Shown: positions 35,494-43,548 of the stretch, piece after piece
Position numbering within the stretch: the first letter of the stretch is position 1
Layout: each line of letters starts with the position of its first letter
Assembly (NCBI GenBank): GCA_047630275.1
Contig: JBLHVN010000002.1
Span: 248,001-312,000, forward strand
Reading direction: 5' to 3'
DNA: 64,000 nt
DNA from: GCA-2720865 sp047630275
GTDB taxonomy: Bacteria > Bdellovibrionota > Bacteriovoracia > Bacteriovoracales > Bacteriovoracaceae
The notes under the pieces: generated by a model
Database searches by the model: none
What the model saw: the letters and a program-made list of their open reading frames with translations, nothing else
Told to the model about the DNA's origin: nothing
Made by a program: the position numbers and the translations under genes

Positions 35494-36032
35494 TACTTAA
35501 GGACTACTTTAAAATCTACACTTACATTATCATGAACCATTTTATCACCTAGTCCCTTAAAGAAACTTCCTGAACCATACTTCATATCAAATTTAGTCCT
35601 ATTAAAATTAAGGACCCCTGAATAGACTTTACCAACTTTTGTGTATTTAACGGTAACGTCTCTTGTTTTATTTCGAATAGTCATCTTTCCTTTTAGGGCC
35701 TTCCCATCATCACTTATGATAATGAGTTTTGCTGTGGGATATTTTTTGATATCAAAGAAGTCTGCACTCTTAATATGGGTTAAAAACTTTTCAGCCCACT
35801 CCCCTTCTAGGTCTGTTACCGTAATCTTATTTAGGTCTATAACAACTTGCCCCTTTTTTATCCTACCATCAGGGCCTAAATTTAAATCTGCAGACTGAAG
35901 CCCTACTTTTCCAATATGCTTTCCTGTAACCTTTGTTCCCTTCCAAGCAAAAGAACTCTTTGTTAAATCTACGTTCCCGCCATGAGCGGCAAATGAAAGG
36001 CCTAGGGCCAAGGTTAAAAAGATAGTTTTCAT
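35493..36032 (-). CDS. Exported YceI family lipid-binding protein
   Basis: This 179-residue protein has a signal peptide (cleavage after HG, about residue 18) and a YceI lipocalin-like barrel with VDLTKSSFAWKGTKVTGKH, KKYPTAKLIIIS and MTIRNKTRDVTVKYTKVG. YceI proteins bind amphiphilic molecules such as polyprenyl chains in the periplasm. It is the first gene of the YceI-pirin operon. AGGA lies 8 bases before the ATG. Confidence 0.9.
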   Translation of the reverse strand: MKTIFLTLALGLSFAAHGGNVDLTKSSFAWKGTKVTGKHIGKVGLQSADLNLGPDGRIKKGQVVIDLNKITVTDLEGEWAEKFLTHIKSADFFDIKKYPTAKLIIISDDGKALKGKMTIRNKTRDVTVKYTKVGKVYSGVLNFNRTKFDMKYGSGSFFKGLGDKMVHDNVSVDFKVVLK

Positions 36033-36121
36033 ATAATCCTCCGATTAAGTTAGCTTGTTTTAGTTATCTCTATCATCGACCTAATTTGATAATTGCAATA
36101 GAGGACATATTCGAGCTACAC

Positions 36122-36139
36122 TGTTCCATATATGGAACA
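36122..36139. promoter_or_regulatory. Perfect 18-bp palindrome, likely LysR operator
   Basis: TGTTCCATATATGGAACA reads identically on both strands. It ends two bases before the LysR start codon and lies 90 bases upstream of the YceI-pirin operon start. It does not fit a ribosome binding site. It is the best candidate binding site in the window. Confidence 0.65.
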
Positions 36140-36141
36140 AT

Positions 36142-36975
36142 ATGAATCTTAACCTGCTGAAAACATTCGTTAAACTTGCAGAATTTGGTAGTTTTACAAA
36201 GGCCGCCGAGCACTTGAATCAACCTAAGTCCAGGGTCTCACGCTCTATTTCAAGGCTTGAAGAAGAGCTTGGTATACAGCTAGTAAGAAGAACGACGAGG
36301 CAAACAAGCCTAACAAGCGCAGGAAGTGATTACTATGAAAGGATCGCTCTTTTAATCTCACAGATTGATGAAGAGACTAAGGCCATAGCAGATTCTAGTC
36401 AGGCCCTCTCAGGACTTCTGCGCATTACGGCTCCTGAAGACATGGCTCAAACGATTGTATCCCGCCTAGTTACTGAGTTTTCCTCAAAGCATCCAAGAAT
36501 AAAGATTGAATGCATCGTCACTAATCAATACTTAGATTTAACAAAAGAGAATATTGACCTTGCCTTTAGAGCGGGAAAACTTTCAGACTCAAACCTTATA
36601 CAAAGAAAGCTTCATGAAGTGGAGTTGATAAGCGTTGCTTCAAAGTCTTATCTTCAAAAGTACGGAACTCCCCAATTAGAGAATGATTTAGACAAACATA
36701 AAATCATGAGCTTTAAAGGAATAGATTCTTTCCCTAATCCCACCATAACAACTGATAGCTTTGCTATGCTTTTAAATATGACTTTACTTGGGAAAGGTAT
36801 CGCAACAATTCCAGACTTTATCTGCAAAGAGTATTTAGATTCAGGGGAATTAGTTAAGATCTTTCCTTTTAAAAAAGGTAATACTTCAAGTATTCATATC
36901 GTATATCCCCCCTCAAGAAATATTCCTTTAAAGACTAAAAAGTTTATAAAGTTAGCTACAAGTATGAACTGGTAA
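36142..36975 (+). CDS. LysR-family transcriptional regulator (pirin/YceI-linked)
   Basis: This 277-residue regulator starts NLLKTFVKLAEFGSFTKAAEHL, with the recognition helix QPKSRVSRSISRLEEELG (about 25-42), and a LysR substrate-binding domain. LysR genes divergent from a YceI-pirin pair are common and appear to control it. The start lies two bases after a perfect palindrome, so the protein probably represses its own synthesis by binding there. No clear Shine-Dalgarno sequence precedes the ATG other than GGAACA inside the palindrome. Confidence 0.92.
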   Translation: MNLNLLKTFVKLAEFGSFTKAAEHLNQPKSRVSRSISRLEEELGIQLVRRTTRQTSLTSAGSDYYERIALLISQIDEETKAIADSSQALSGLLRITAPEDMAQTIVSRLVTEFSSKHPRIKIECIVTNQYLDLTKENIDLAFRAGKLSDSNLIQRKLHEVELISVASKSYLQKYGTPQLENDLDKHKIMSFKGIDSFPNPTITTDSFAMLLNMTLLGKGIATIPDFICKEYLDSGELVKIFPFKKGNTSSIHIVYPPSRNIPLKTKKFIKLATSMNW

Positions 36976-37145
36976 ACTAACGCTTCTCAATAATCCTGTG
37001 ACACCAATTCTGGTTCCTCATCGCCCCTTGCAATGCAGAAGATTACCTCTGTGACACTAAAATGCTGCGGTTTTTTTGGCATGGGCTTTGCTTTAAAAAA
37101 GGAAACTAAAACATTGATTATGAAAATCAATCTAAGGAGAGAGAG

Positions 37146-37787
37146 ATGAGTATATCTAGTATGAAGAAGTTAATCTTAGTAGCAGCAACCCTTTTTGCAG
37201 GTTCGACCTTTGCCGCACCAGAGAAAAGAATCGTCATTGAAATGGGACAAGGGGGAGAACACTACCGGGGAGGACAGTCACTTCCTTTAAGAAGAATGAT
37301 TAAGGCCCAACACCCAAATATCCGTTTAGAGAACTTTGAACTCTTAAGAGTACGTGTCGTCGGAAAGTCTAAGAATGGAAATGGCTCAGCTTCATTGTCT
37401 GTAGGACCAAGAACTTCTTATCCTGTTTACTTAAATGGAAACAGACAAGACTTTCATGTTAACGCTCCCTATACATGGGACCGTCAGGTTATTCAAAATC
37501 CTAAGAATAATAGTAATGGACCTTGGAAGATCAACCTTCAAGGTAATATCAAGATCAAACGAATCGTAGCCATTTTAGAGCGAGAAGTTATTCGCCCACC
37601 AAGAAGAACTCAGGCCTCTTGCCGTGTAAAGCTTGAAACTCTTTGGGGTTCAGATATCAAAGAATTTCACGCCACTTCTTTTGGAAGAACTCAACGCCAG
37701 GCCAAAGATAATGCCTGTGCCGAGGCCATGCAACAGTGCAGAAGCTCTAGGTTAAACGTTAAGATCACAAAGTGTTCAGTTAAGTAA
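37146..37787 (+). CDS. Exported protein of unknown function
   Basis: This 213-residue protein has AAGGAGAGAG before ATG 37146. A signal peptide ends near AFA (about residue 23). The mature part has a beta-rich domain with QGGEHYRGGQSLPLRRMI and SLSVGPRTSYPVYLNG, then a PPRR linker and a C-terminal domain with four cysteines (SCRVK, NACAE, QQCRSS, TKCSVK). Domain identity is unknown. A terminator hairpin follows. Confidence 0.7.
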   Translation: MSISSMKKLILVAATLFAGSTFAAPEKRIVIEMGQGGEHYRGGQSLPLRRMIKAQHPNIRLENFELLRVRVVGKSKNGNGSASLSVGPRTSYPVYLNGNRQDFHVNAPYTWDRQVIQNPKNNSNGPWKINLQGNIKIKRIVAILEREVIRPPRRTQASCRVKLETLWGSDIKEFHATSFGRTQRQAKDNACAEAMQQCRSSRLNVKITKCSVK

Positions 37788-37797
37788 TTTGTTTTAT

Positions 37798-37825
37798 ATA
37801 GGGGCTTCCAAGTGGTGGCCCCTAT
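37798..37825 (+). terminator. Intrinsic terminator
   Basis: The perfect 8-bp stem ATAGGGGC/GCCCCTAT with a 12-base loop is followed by TTCC. It lies 11 bases after the exported protein's stop. Confidence 0.65.
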
Positions 37826-37897
37826 TTCCGAGTAAAAAGCTTTCTTACCCACTGCCCCTATTCTTTATAATCCTCTAAAATAGTTAGAGGAGCCTAA

Positions 37898-38587
37898 GTG
37901 AAGATCATCATCGTTATTTTATTTTATATAAACCTGCTCAGTGCTCATGAAGTTAATTGGCAGGATAAGTTTCTAAAGAATCAGGTCCTTGAATTAAAGT
38001 CTAGTGTTGATCATAACTTAGAGGGAAAGTATCTATGCCTTGCCCTAGAGAGTGATCCTAAGAAATCAATCTTTGTTAGGTATAAAAAAGAAATTGAAAA
38101 CCTACGTAAGGTTCTACGAGAAGATGAGACTGACTTAGTTGATTATAAGCTGGCTAAGTTTTCCTGTCACAACTTTGCAAAGATGCTCTACTTACAGAAC
38201 AGCTCTTTAGCAAAAGACATGAAAGACTATAATCTTGAAGGGCTTCAAGAAGATTGGGGCGTTAAGATAAAGCGCGACCCAAGCTTAGAGAAATTTCCGA
38301 TGAACTATATAACTCTGCAATCAAAAGTGGATGGTTACTTTCATGCTATCAATGCAGTTCTTCTTGATAAAGATAAGCCTGAAGACCTTGATAGTTATGT
38401 CTTTATTGAACCACAATCAGATGTTCTCTATTCAGCTTCAGAGCTTAAGTCCTTTAGTGAAAGACTGATGAAGAAGGACTTCAAGGGTGAGATAAAAGTA
38501 GGAATAGGAACCTTTGATGGCTTTAGTTTTAACGGAAATATATGGCAATCTCACTCAAATTATCAGCGAGAAATCATAATAAAATAA
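37898..38587 (+). CDS. Exported protein with possible Cys-His-Glu hydrolase core
   Basis: This 229-residue protein starts with GTG at 37898, preceded by AGAGGAG. A signal peptide ends near SAH (about residue 17). In the second half, Cys90 in FSCHNFAKMLY opens a helix, His149 lies in GYFHAINAVLLD, and Glu171 in YVFIEPQSD; this order (Cys-helix, His-strand, acidic or Asn strand) is that of papain- and transglutaminase-like folds. No named family is matched. Catalysis is inference from this arrangement. Confidence 0.6.
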   Translation: MKIIIVILFYINLLSAHEVNWQDKFLKNQVLELKSSVDHNLEGKYLCLALESDPKKSIFVRYKKEIENLRKVLREDETDLVDYKLAKFSCHNFAKMLYLQNSSLAKDMKDYNLEGLQEDWGVKIKRDPSLEKFPMNYITLQSKVDGYFHAINAVLLDKDKPEDLDSYVFIEPQSDVLYSASELKSFSERLMKKDFKGEIKVGIGTFDGFSFNGNIWQSHSNYQREIIIK

Positions 38588-38681
38588 GATAGTTATCCAA
38601 GCATATTGTATTTTCTACATCAATATTGCGCCTTGCGTCATAGGATGATTTAATGCTCTCGTTTAAAAACATGGAGAGAGT

Positions 38682-39557
38682 ATGAGAAATTTAATTTTAT
38701 CCCTAATCTTATTAGGGTCTAGCCTTTGTTATGCAGGCAACGATGATGATTTTGCCACGGTAGACCTAGATGAATTTCACTTAGAAGAGATCACTCAACA
38801 AAGCGATAAGGTCTTTACTCCTATTGGCGTAGAGATACTAAAGCCAACACCCGAGCAAAGAGAAACAGGTGTGAGAAACCGGCTTATCATAAGTTACGCT
38901 CAAATAGCCTTTGAAGATTTTGAGACTACCTTTAGGTCTAATAATCAAGAAAGAGGTGCCTACGGAAACTTCGACATCAATAAGTTTAATGAAATCATGA
39001 AAGAGAAGATGAAACTTAATGAGTCTCATATTGTCTCAATTGAATACTTTGTTACAGATCAATTTAGTATTGAACTCTCTGATACCTATAGAGACCAAGG
39101 CTTTGATCGAACTCAAGTCGGGGAAATTGACATGACCTCTGCAGGAGCAGGGCTTCTCGGTGGTGGAACAACTTCTAGCCAGCCTTATTATATGGATCAT
39201 AATAGTAAGACCCATGATTTTAATGTGGGTCTTGGTTATACTTTGAAGTTGATTAATAAATCTTGGGGTGGCCTTGAGTTAACTCTTAAAGGAAATGCCG
39301 GAATCATTCATCTTGATACCAGAACTGAAGTCGATTATGGAACAAATGACAATTACACTTATGAATATGAAGGTCTTGCTGGGTACTCACTTGGTGCAGG
39401 AGTAAGAACGAGGTTCACTTATAAGAACTTCTTTGTTCAAGGGGGAGTTGATTATAAGAATTATGTCATCGCTCCAATGGAGCATCAGGATGGATCAACT
39501 AGTGATATCAATCAAAAAGGTCTTATGTACTATTTAGGAATAGGAATTAAGTTCTAA
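38682..39557 (+). CDS. Predicted outer-membrane beta-barrel protein
   Basis: This 291-residue protein has a signal peptide (cleavage after CYA, about residue 18), an acidic lead (about 20-45), then amphipathic strands with a terminal YLGIGIKF ending in Phe, as in barrel proteins. DFNVGLGYTLKL, NFFVQGGVDYKN and YSLGAGVRTRFTYKN are typical barrel strands. It is OmpW/OmpA-like in size but no family signature is clear. GGAGAGAG precedes the ATG. Confidence 0.7.
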   Translation: MRNLILSLILLGSSLCYAGNDDDFATVDLDEFHLEEITQQSDKVFTPIGVEILKPTPEQRETGVRNRLIISYAQIAFEDFETTFRSNNQERGAYGNFDINKFNEIMKEKMKLNESHIVSIEYFVTDQFSIELSDTYRDQGFDRTQVGEIDMTSAGAGLLGGGTTSSQPYYMDHNSKTHDFNVGLGYTLKLINKSWGGLELTLKGNAGIIHLDTRTEVDYGTNDNYTYEYEGLAGYSLGAGVRTRFTYKNFFVQGGVDYKNYVIAPMEHQDGSTSDINQKGLMYYLGIGIKF

Positions 39558-39565
39558 TGAACTTG

Positions 39566-39592
39566 GGCGGCTTAGGCATTAACTTGGTCGCC
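39566..39592 (+). terminator. Probable intrinsic terminator
   Basis: The stem GGCGGC/GTCGCC (6 pairs, one G-T) with a 15-base loop is followed by TTTTTT. It overlaps the end of the opposing rlmN gene and would stop the barrel-protein transcript. Confidence 0.5.
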
Positions 39593-40636
39593 TTTTTTAG
39601 AATTTAATTGTCCACAAGCTGCTAAGACATCATCCCCTTTTACAACTCTAATTAAAGTGGGGATCTTATATTCATCCAAGACTTTTTTAAAGGCTTCGGT
39701 TTTTTCTCTATCAGGTCTTTTATAATCTGAACCTGGAAAAGGATTAAAGGGAATCAAATTAATATAAGCTGTCTTACCTTGGAGTAACTCTCCCACTGCA
39801 CGAGCATCTGTTGAGCTATCATTGAAATCCTTTATCAAAAGATATTCATAGGTAATGAATTGCTTTCTGCTTAAGGGTATTTCGTCGATATAATTGATCA
39901 CTTCCTCTAGTGGGAATTTCTTATTAATGGGAATGAGCTCATCTCTTTTTTCTTTAAAAGGAGAATGAAGTGAAAGGGCCAAGTTTACCCTAGGCATCTC
40001 ATCAGCCCATCTTTTTAACCCCGGTAGATAACCTGAAGTTGAGATGGTGATCTTTTGTGGTCCAATTGAAGCGCCATGAGTAGAAAGAAATATTTCACAG
40101 GCTTTTTTTACCGCATCAAAATTATGAAGAGGCTCCCCTTGTCCCATGAAGACTATGTTTAAGATACGCTCTTCATTAGGCCTATTCTCGCGGAGCCAAT
40201 TGTTGGCCACTAGATACTGCCCTATGATCTCTGAAGTCGATAGGTTCCTCGATAGTCCTTGCGTTCCTGTGTAGCAAAAAGAGCAATTCATAGCACAGCC
40301 CACTTGTGAGGAAAGGCAAAGAGAGTACTTATTTTGAAAGGGAATTAAAACAGCTTCAACTGTCGTGGCGTCGTTATATTTAATGAGAAACTTTACTGTG
40401 CGGTCTTCAGATTCAACAACTGATTTAATCTCAGGCAGGGAGAAATCAAGGTTATTTTCAATGTATTCAAGATGCTCTTTTGAAATATTTGTATACGAGT
40501 CCCCTATTATCTTTTTTTTATAATAGTGGTTAAACAAGATCGAAGCGGCGAAGCTGTTGAGCTTACTGCTTAATTGATCAAAGCTGTGGTTATAAAATGA
40601 TTCTTTCAAAACTCTCCTAAGCCCACTAAATACCAT
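39572..40636 (-). CDS. rlmN: Dual-specificity RNA methyltransferase RlmN
   Basis: This 354-residue radical-SAM enzyme methylates C2 of A2503 in 23S rRNA (and A37 in tRNA). The cluster-binding motif is Cys114-x3-Cys118-x2-Cys121 (CAMNCSFC), followed by GTQGLSRNLSTSEIIGQ, the block MGQGEPLHN, and the methyl-carrying Cys341 in KGDDVLAACGQL. Also seen are LALSLHSP and INLIPFNPFPGSDYKRP. All key residues are present. The N-terminus lacks part of the usual accessory domain, which may be a short form. It is convergent with the barrel-protein gene. Confidence 0.95.
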   Translation of the reverse strand: MVFSGLRRVLKESFYNHSFDQLSSKLNSFAASILFNHYYKKKIIGDSYTNISKEHLEYIENNLDFSLPEIKSVVESEDRTVKFLIKYNDATTVEAVLIPFQNKYSLCLSSQVGCAMNCSFCYTGTQGLSRNLSTSEIIGQYLVANNWLRENRPNEERILNIVFMGQGEPLHNFDAVKKACEIFLSTHGASIGPQKITISTSGYLPGLKRWADEMPRVNLALSLHSPFKEKRDELIPINKKFPLEEVINYIDEIPLSRKQFITYEYLLIKDFNDSSTDARAVGELLQGKTAYINLIPFNPFPGSDYKRPDREKTEAFKKVLDEYKIPTLIRVVKGDDVLAACGQLNSKKGDQVNA

Positions 40637-40767
40637 ATCCTCAGGGCTCTAAACAATTAAATTGCCTGACTAGACTTTGATCAACTGAAGGAATTAGGCG
40701 GTCTCTCAGTAGTAAATTCAAACACTTACTATGCATAAATTGGCTACAGCTTTGCAATTATAAGCAT

Positions 40768-41865
40768 ATGAAATCAATCCTTATCATCTTCCTCCTCCTC
40801 TTGAGCGCTGCTTCCTTTAGCGAGGAGAGCTGCAAGGCTTTTGATCTACGAGAGACCAAGGGCTCAATGAGTGAAGTTATTATCAGTCAACAAGATGAGA
40901 ACATGGGCACTTGTTACGCCAATGCTATAAGCATGGCCAATGATGCTTGGACCTATTCACATAAGAGTGATGAAGTAGCTAATAGTGATGCGATCTTAAG
41001 AACAAGTTACTTGGCCCTGGCCTCAGAGTTTGGAATGAGCAAGAACCGAGATCTCTCAAGAGGATCTGAAAAGAGTGGTGGTCTTTACTTTGAAAGTGGA
41101 GGAATAGATGCCCTCCTTAATCTTATGCTAGTAAAGAGAGAGTACTGCACAACTAAAAGTGGAAAATCCCTTCTTGAAGAAATAACTGACAAAAAGATGA
41201 TTAACGATCTTATCGCTCTAGGGAATATGTATCAAACATATTCAAAGTCTCGAAAAGAAGGTGCTAACTTTATTGATGAGTTAAAGAAAAAAGATGACTT
41301 TAAGATCATCATTGAAGAAATGACCAAAGAGAACAAAGAAAAACTTTTCAGCATTCTAAAACAAGTGGCCCTAGAAAAAGAAGAAGTAGATGGCCAACAA
41401 TTCATACATAGAATTATCGTCAATAGTTGTGACAAGATGAAAGATTTAAATTGGCATAAGTTTGAAGCCCTCGCTTGGGAAGATATCTTAGAACAAAGTC
41501 ATAGAACGAGCCTAAAATCGAGCTTCATCGATTATTTCAGTAAGAAAGAAAATGCACAGCCACTCATCATTAGTTTTTGTAAAACTGCCGTTCAAAAAGA
41601 TCTAAAGAGCTTAGATAGCTTGCTTGAGAAATCGGAAAAGGCCCCTTCTCCAGCAGAGTTTGCCAAGTACTGCGGTCCTCACGCTAGTTTGATAGTGGGT
41701 CGTAAGATGGTTGGGAATACTTGTAAGCTTATCGTAAGAGATAATATGAATTGTGATTCTAAGAATTCAATTCAAATGAAGGCCACTTGTGATGGTTCTG
41801 ACTTTGCTATCGAACAAGACTACCTCAATTCACATATTATGAGTATCAACGTTATCACCGAATAA
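40768..41865 (+). CDS. Exported papain-like cysteine peptidase homologue
   Basis: This 365-residue protein has a signal peptide (cleavage near SFS, about residue 18). Cys49 in SQQDENMGTCYANAISMAND mirrors the papain active-site helix (Gln, then Gly-x-Cys-Tyr/Trp-Ala). His305 in CGPHASLIVGRKMV and Asn326 in LIVRDNMNC complete a Cys-His-Asn triad in papain order, with a long helical insertion of about 230 residues. Extra cysteines occur. It should be an exported protease or a relative with another role. The family assignment rests on motif order, not on overall match. No strong ribosome binding site is seen. Confidence 0.65.
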   Translation: MKSILIIFLLLLSAASFSEESCKAFDLRETKGSMSEVIISQQDENMGTCYANAISMANDAWTYSHKSDEVANSDAILRTSYLALASEFGMSKNRDLSRGSEKSGGLYFESGGIDALLNLMLVKREYCTTKSGKSLLEEITDKKMINDLIALGNMYQTYSKSRKEGANFIDELKKKDDFKIIIEEMTKENKEKLFSILKQVALEKEEVDGQQFIHRIIVNSCDKMKDLNWHKFEALAWEDILEQSHRTSLKSSFIDYFSKKENAQPLIISFCKTAVQKDLKSLDSLLEKSEKAPSPAEFAKYCGPHASLIVGRKMVGNTCKLIVRDNMNCDSKNSIQMKATCDGSDFAIEQDYLNSHIMSINVITE

Positions 41866-41976
41866 TTAACAAGTTAGCTCCCTTGAAATCGTCATATTTT
41901 TCTATGACGAACTTAAGCCTATAGTTTTCCCCTTCTTCAAAGACGTCTCTTCTTTATAAGTCTATAAAAAACAAAA

Positions 41977-42080
41977 TTCACAACTTGTGAACACATATAT
42001 ACTGTTTTTGTGAATTTTGATTTACGAAAAAAAACTGTCGGTCTAATTTGCGTTCAATTAACAAAACAGTTCTGTTGAAC
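41977..42080. promoter_or_regulatory. Dyad-rich leader before the RRVGG repeat gene
   Basis: The AT-rich 242-base spacer holds TTCACAA-C-TTGTGAA (41977-41991), a further half-site TTGTGAA (42008-42014, 23 bases on), and nested repeats GTTCAA...TTGAAC (42052-42080) around AACAG-TT-CTGTT (42065-42076). Such density suggests binding of a dimeric regulator near the promoter. Strong AGGAG lies just before the start codon. Confidence 0.5.
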
Positions 42081-42107
42081 ACTCATTAAATCTATAGGAG
42101 ATTAAAA

Positions 42108-42623
42108 ATGAAAACATTATTAATTGCAGTAGCATCACTACTTATGGCATCAAGCGCTATGGCCCACACTCCAACTCAAAGTGACTCTTGGTCAACAATC
42201 AAGAAGCATTTCACAAAAGTTGTTGTTAAAGAGCCTTCAGTAAAATTAGACAATGGACCTATGACTTCAGCATTCTTTGTTTGTAAAGAAGGAGATCAAC
42301 TAAGAACTCTTAAGAAACTTACAAAATGTGTTAACTGGAGACGTGTTGGCGGCGGAGATAACGACAGAAGAGTTTGTACTGAAGAAGTATCTTACTTTGG
42401 TTACGCAGCAATCGAAGGAACACGCGAAAGATGTACTAACTACAGAAGAGTTGGTGGAAGAGATAATGACCGTAGAGTTTGTACTAACTACGAAACTTAC
42501 GACTATACTCTTAAGCTTTCTCACGAAGTTGCAGTTCACAAAGCTCCAAGAAACAACAGAAATGACGAGCGTTTTGGAAGAAAACTATTTACTAAGACTC
42601 TCTCTATTCAAGATTGCGAATAA
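42108..42623 (+). CDS. Exported protein with two RRVGG-x-DNDRRVC repeats
   Basis: This 171-residue protein has a signal peptide (cleavage after AMA, about residue 19). The core holds two near-identical units: CVNWRRVGGGDNDRRVCTEE (about 78-97) and CTNYRRVGGRDNDRRVCTNY (about 109-128), giving two Cys pairs bounding a basic-acidic loop. A final Cys lies at the C-terminus. Codon use is uniform and AGGAG precedes the ATG. I do not recognise the repeat. It is followed by a strong terminator and by a TIGR02147-type regulator gene. Confidence 0.75.
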   Translation: MKTLLIAVASLLMASSAMAHTPTQSDSWSTIKKHFTKVVVKEPSVKLDNGPMTSAFFVCKEGDQLRTLKKLTKCVNWRRVGGGDNDRRVCTEEVSYFGYAAIEGTRERCTNYRRVGGRDNDRRVCTNYETYDYTLKLSHEVAVHKAPRNNRNDERFGRKLFTKTLSIQDCE

Positions 42624-42637
42624 GAATTGATTGTTTT

Positions 42638-42663
42638 AAGGCCCTCCTCCCCCGGAGGGTCTT
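42638..42663 (+). terminator. Intrinsic terminator
   Basis: The stem AAGGCCCTCC/GGAGGGTCTT (10 pairs, one G-T) with loop TCCCCC continues into a TTTT run. It lies 15 bases after the RRVGG gene stop. Confidence 0.9.
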
Positions 42664-42682
42664 TTTAATTTAAAAGGGAACA

Positions 42683-43540
42683 ATGCAAGAAGTAAGCGAA
42701 AACCCTAGAATTTCCATCTTTGATTTCGATAATTATCGAGATTTTCTTATTAAGGCAGGTATGCCAGATGGCCTCTACTCGCATACATCAAACAATTTCA
42801 GATCCTGGGCCAAGCGTTTAGGCTATAAATCAGCAAGTTCATTAACAATGGTAATCAAAGGGCAAAGAAGTCCGAGTTTTGAGATGATTCGCAATTTGAG
42901 TGTTGACCTCAAGATGACTGCAAAAGAGACGCAGTATTTTGAGCTCTTGATTCAACTTGAAAAAGCAACGAGCAAGAACCGAGATCAAAAAGACATTCTT
43001 AAGAAGATCTCTAGCCTCTCCCCTAAGAATACCAACCACTCACTTGATTTAAATGAGTTTTCATCCATTAGTGAATGGTACTTCTTTGCTATCAAACAAT
43101 TGATTAACACCAATGATTTTGTTGAAGATTATGAATGGATCTATAAACGACTTAGAAAGAAAGTTACCATCTCTCAAATCAGATCAGCCATTGATATAAT
43201 GCTCGAATTAAAGACAATTAAGCGCTCTGAAGAAGGCAAGCTCATCGTTCTCAAAGAGGGCTTGAGCACTGCTAGTAAGATCCCAAGCTCTGCTGTCAGA
43301 AAGCATCACTTTGGAATGATAAATAGGGCCTTAGAAGCTGTTACTGAACAAGATATTTCAGAGAGGCAACTCTCCTCACTAACTCTTAGGATAGAGAGCG
43401 AAAAGGTTGATGACGCTAAGGCCGAACTATTAGAGTTTATGAAGAGCTTTAATCAAAAGTATTCAGCGATAAAATCAGATGAACTTTTTCAATTAAATTT
43501 TCAATTCTTCCAACATACTAAAGAAATATACAAACACTAG
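42683..43540 (+). CDS. TIGR02147 family protein (predicted transcription regulator)
   Basis: This 285-residue protein matches the TIGR02147 family in its N-terminal part: ISIFDFDNYRDFLIKAGM, then FRSWAKRLGYKSASSLTMVIKGQRSPS, then LKMTAKETQYFELLIQLEKA. The N-terminal region is helix-turn-helix-like and the C-terminal region (about 115-285, W..AI..L) is the paired DUF4423-type domain. The family is expanded in Bdellovibrionota and Fibrobacteres. It lies directly downstream of the repeat gene's terminator and 8 bases before the HExxH protein, so it probably forms a regulator-effector pair with it. Function is predicted only. Confidence 0.8.
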   Translation: MQEVSENPRISIFDFDNYRDFLIKAGMPDGLYSHTSNNFRSWAKRLGYKSASSLTMVIKGQRSPSFEMIRNLSVDLKMTAKETQYFELLIQLEKATSKNRDQKDILKKISSLSPKNTNHSLDLNEFSSISEWYFFAIKQLINTNDFVEDYEWIYKRLRKKVTISQIRSAIDIMLELKTIKRSEEGKLIVLKEGLSTASKIPSSAVRKHHFGMINRALEAVTEQDISERQLSSLTLRIESEKVDDAKAELLEFMKSFNQKYSAIKSDELFQLNFQFFQHTKEIYKH

Positions 43541-43548
43541 GAAACCAG

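Noticed and set aside
42300..42630. Overlapping frames on both strands over the RRVGG repeat gene
   Set aside because: They mirror the repeated codons of the real gene, which has the signal peptide, ribosome binding site and terminator.
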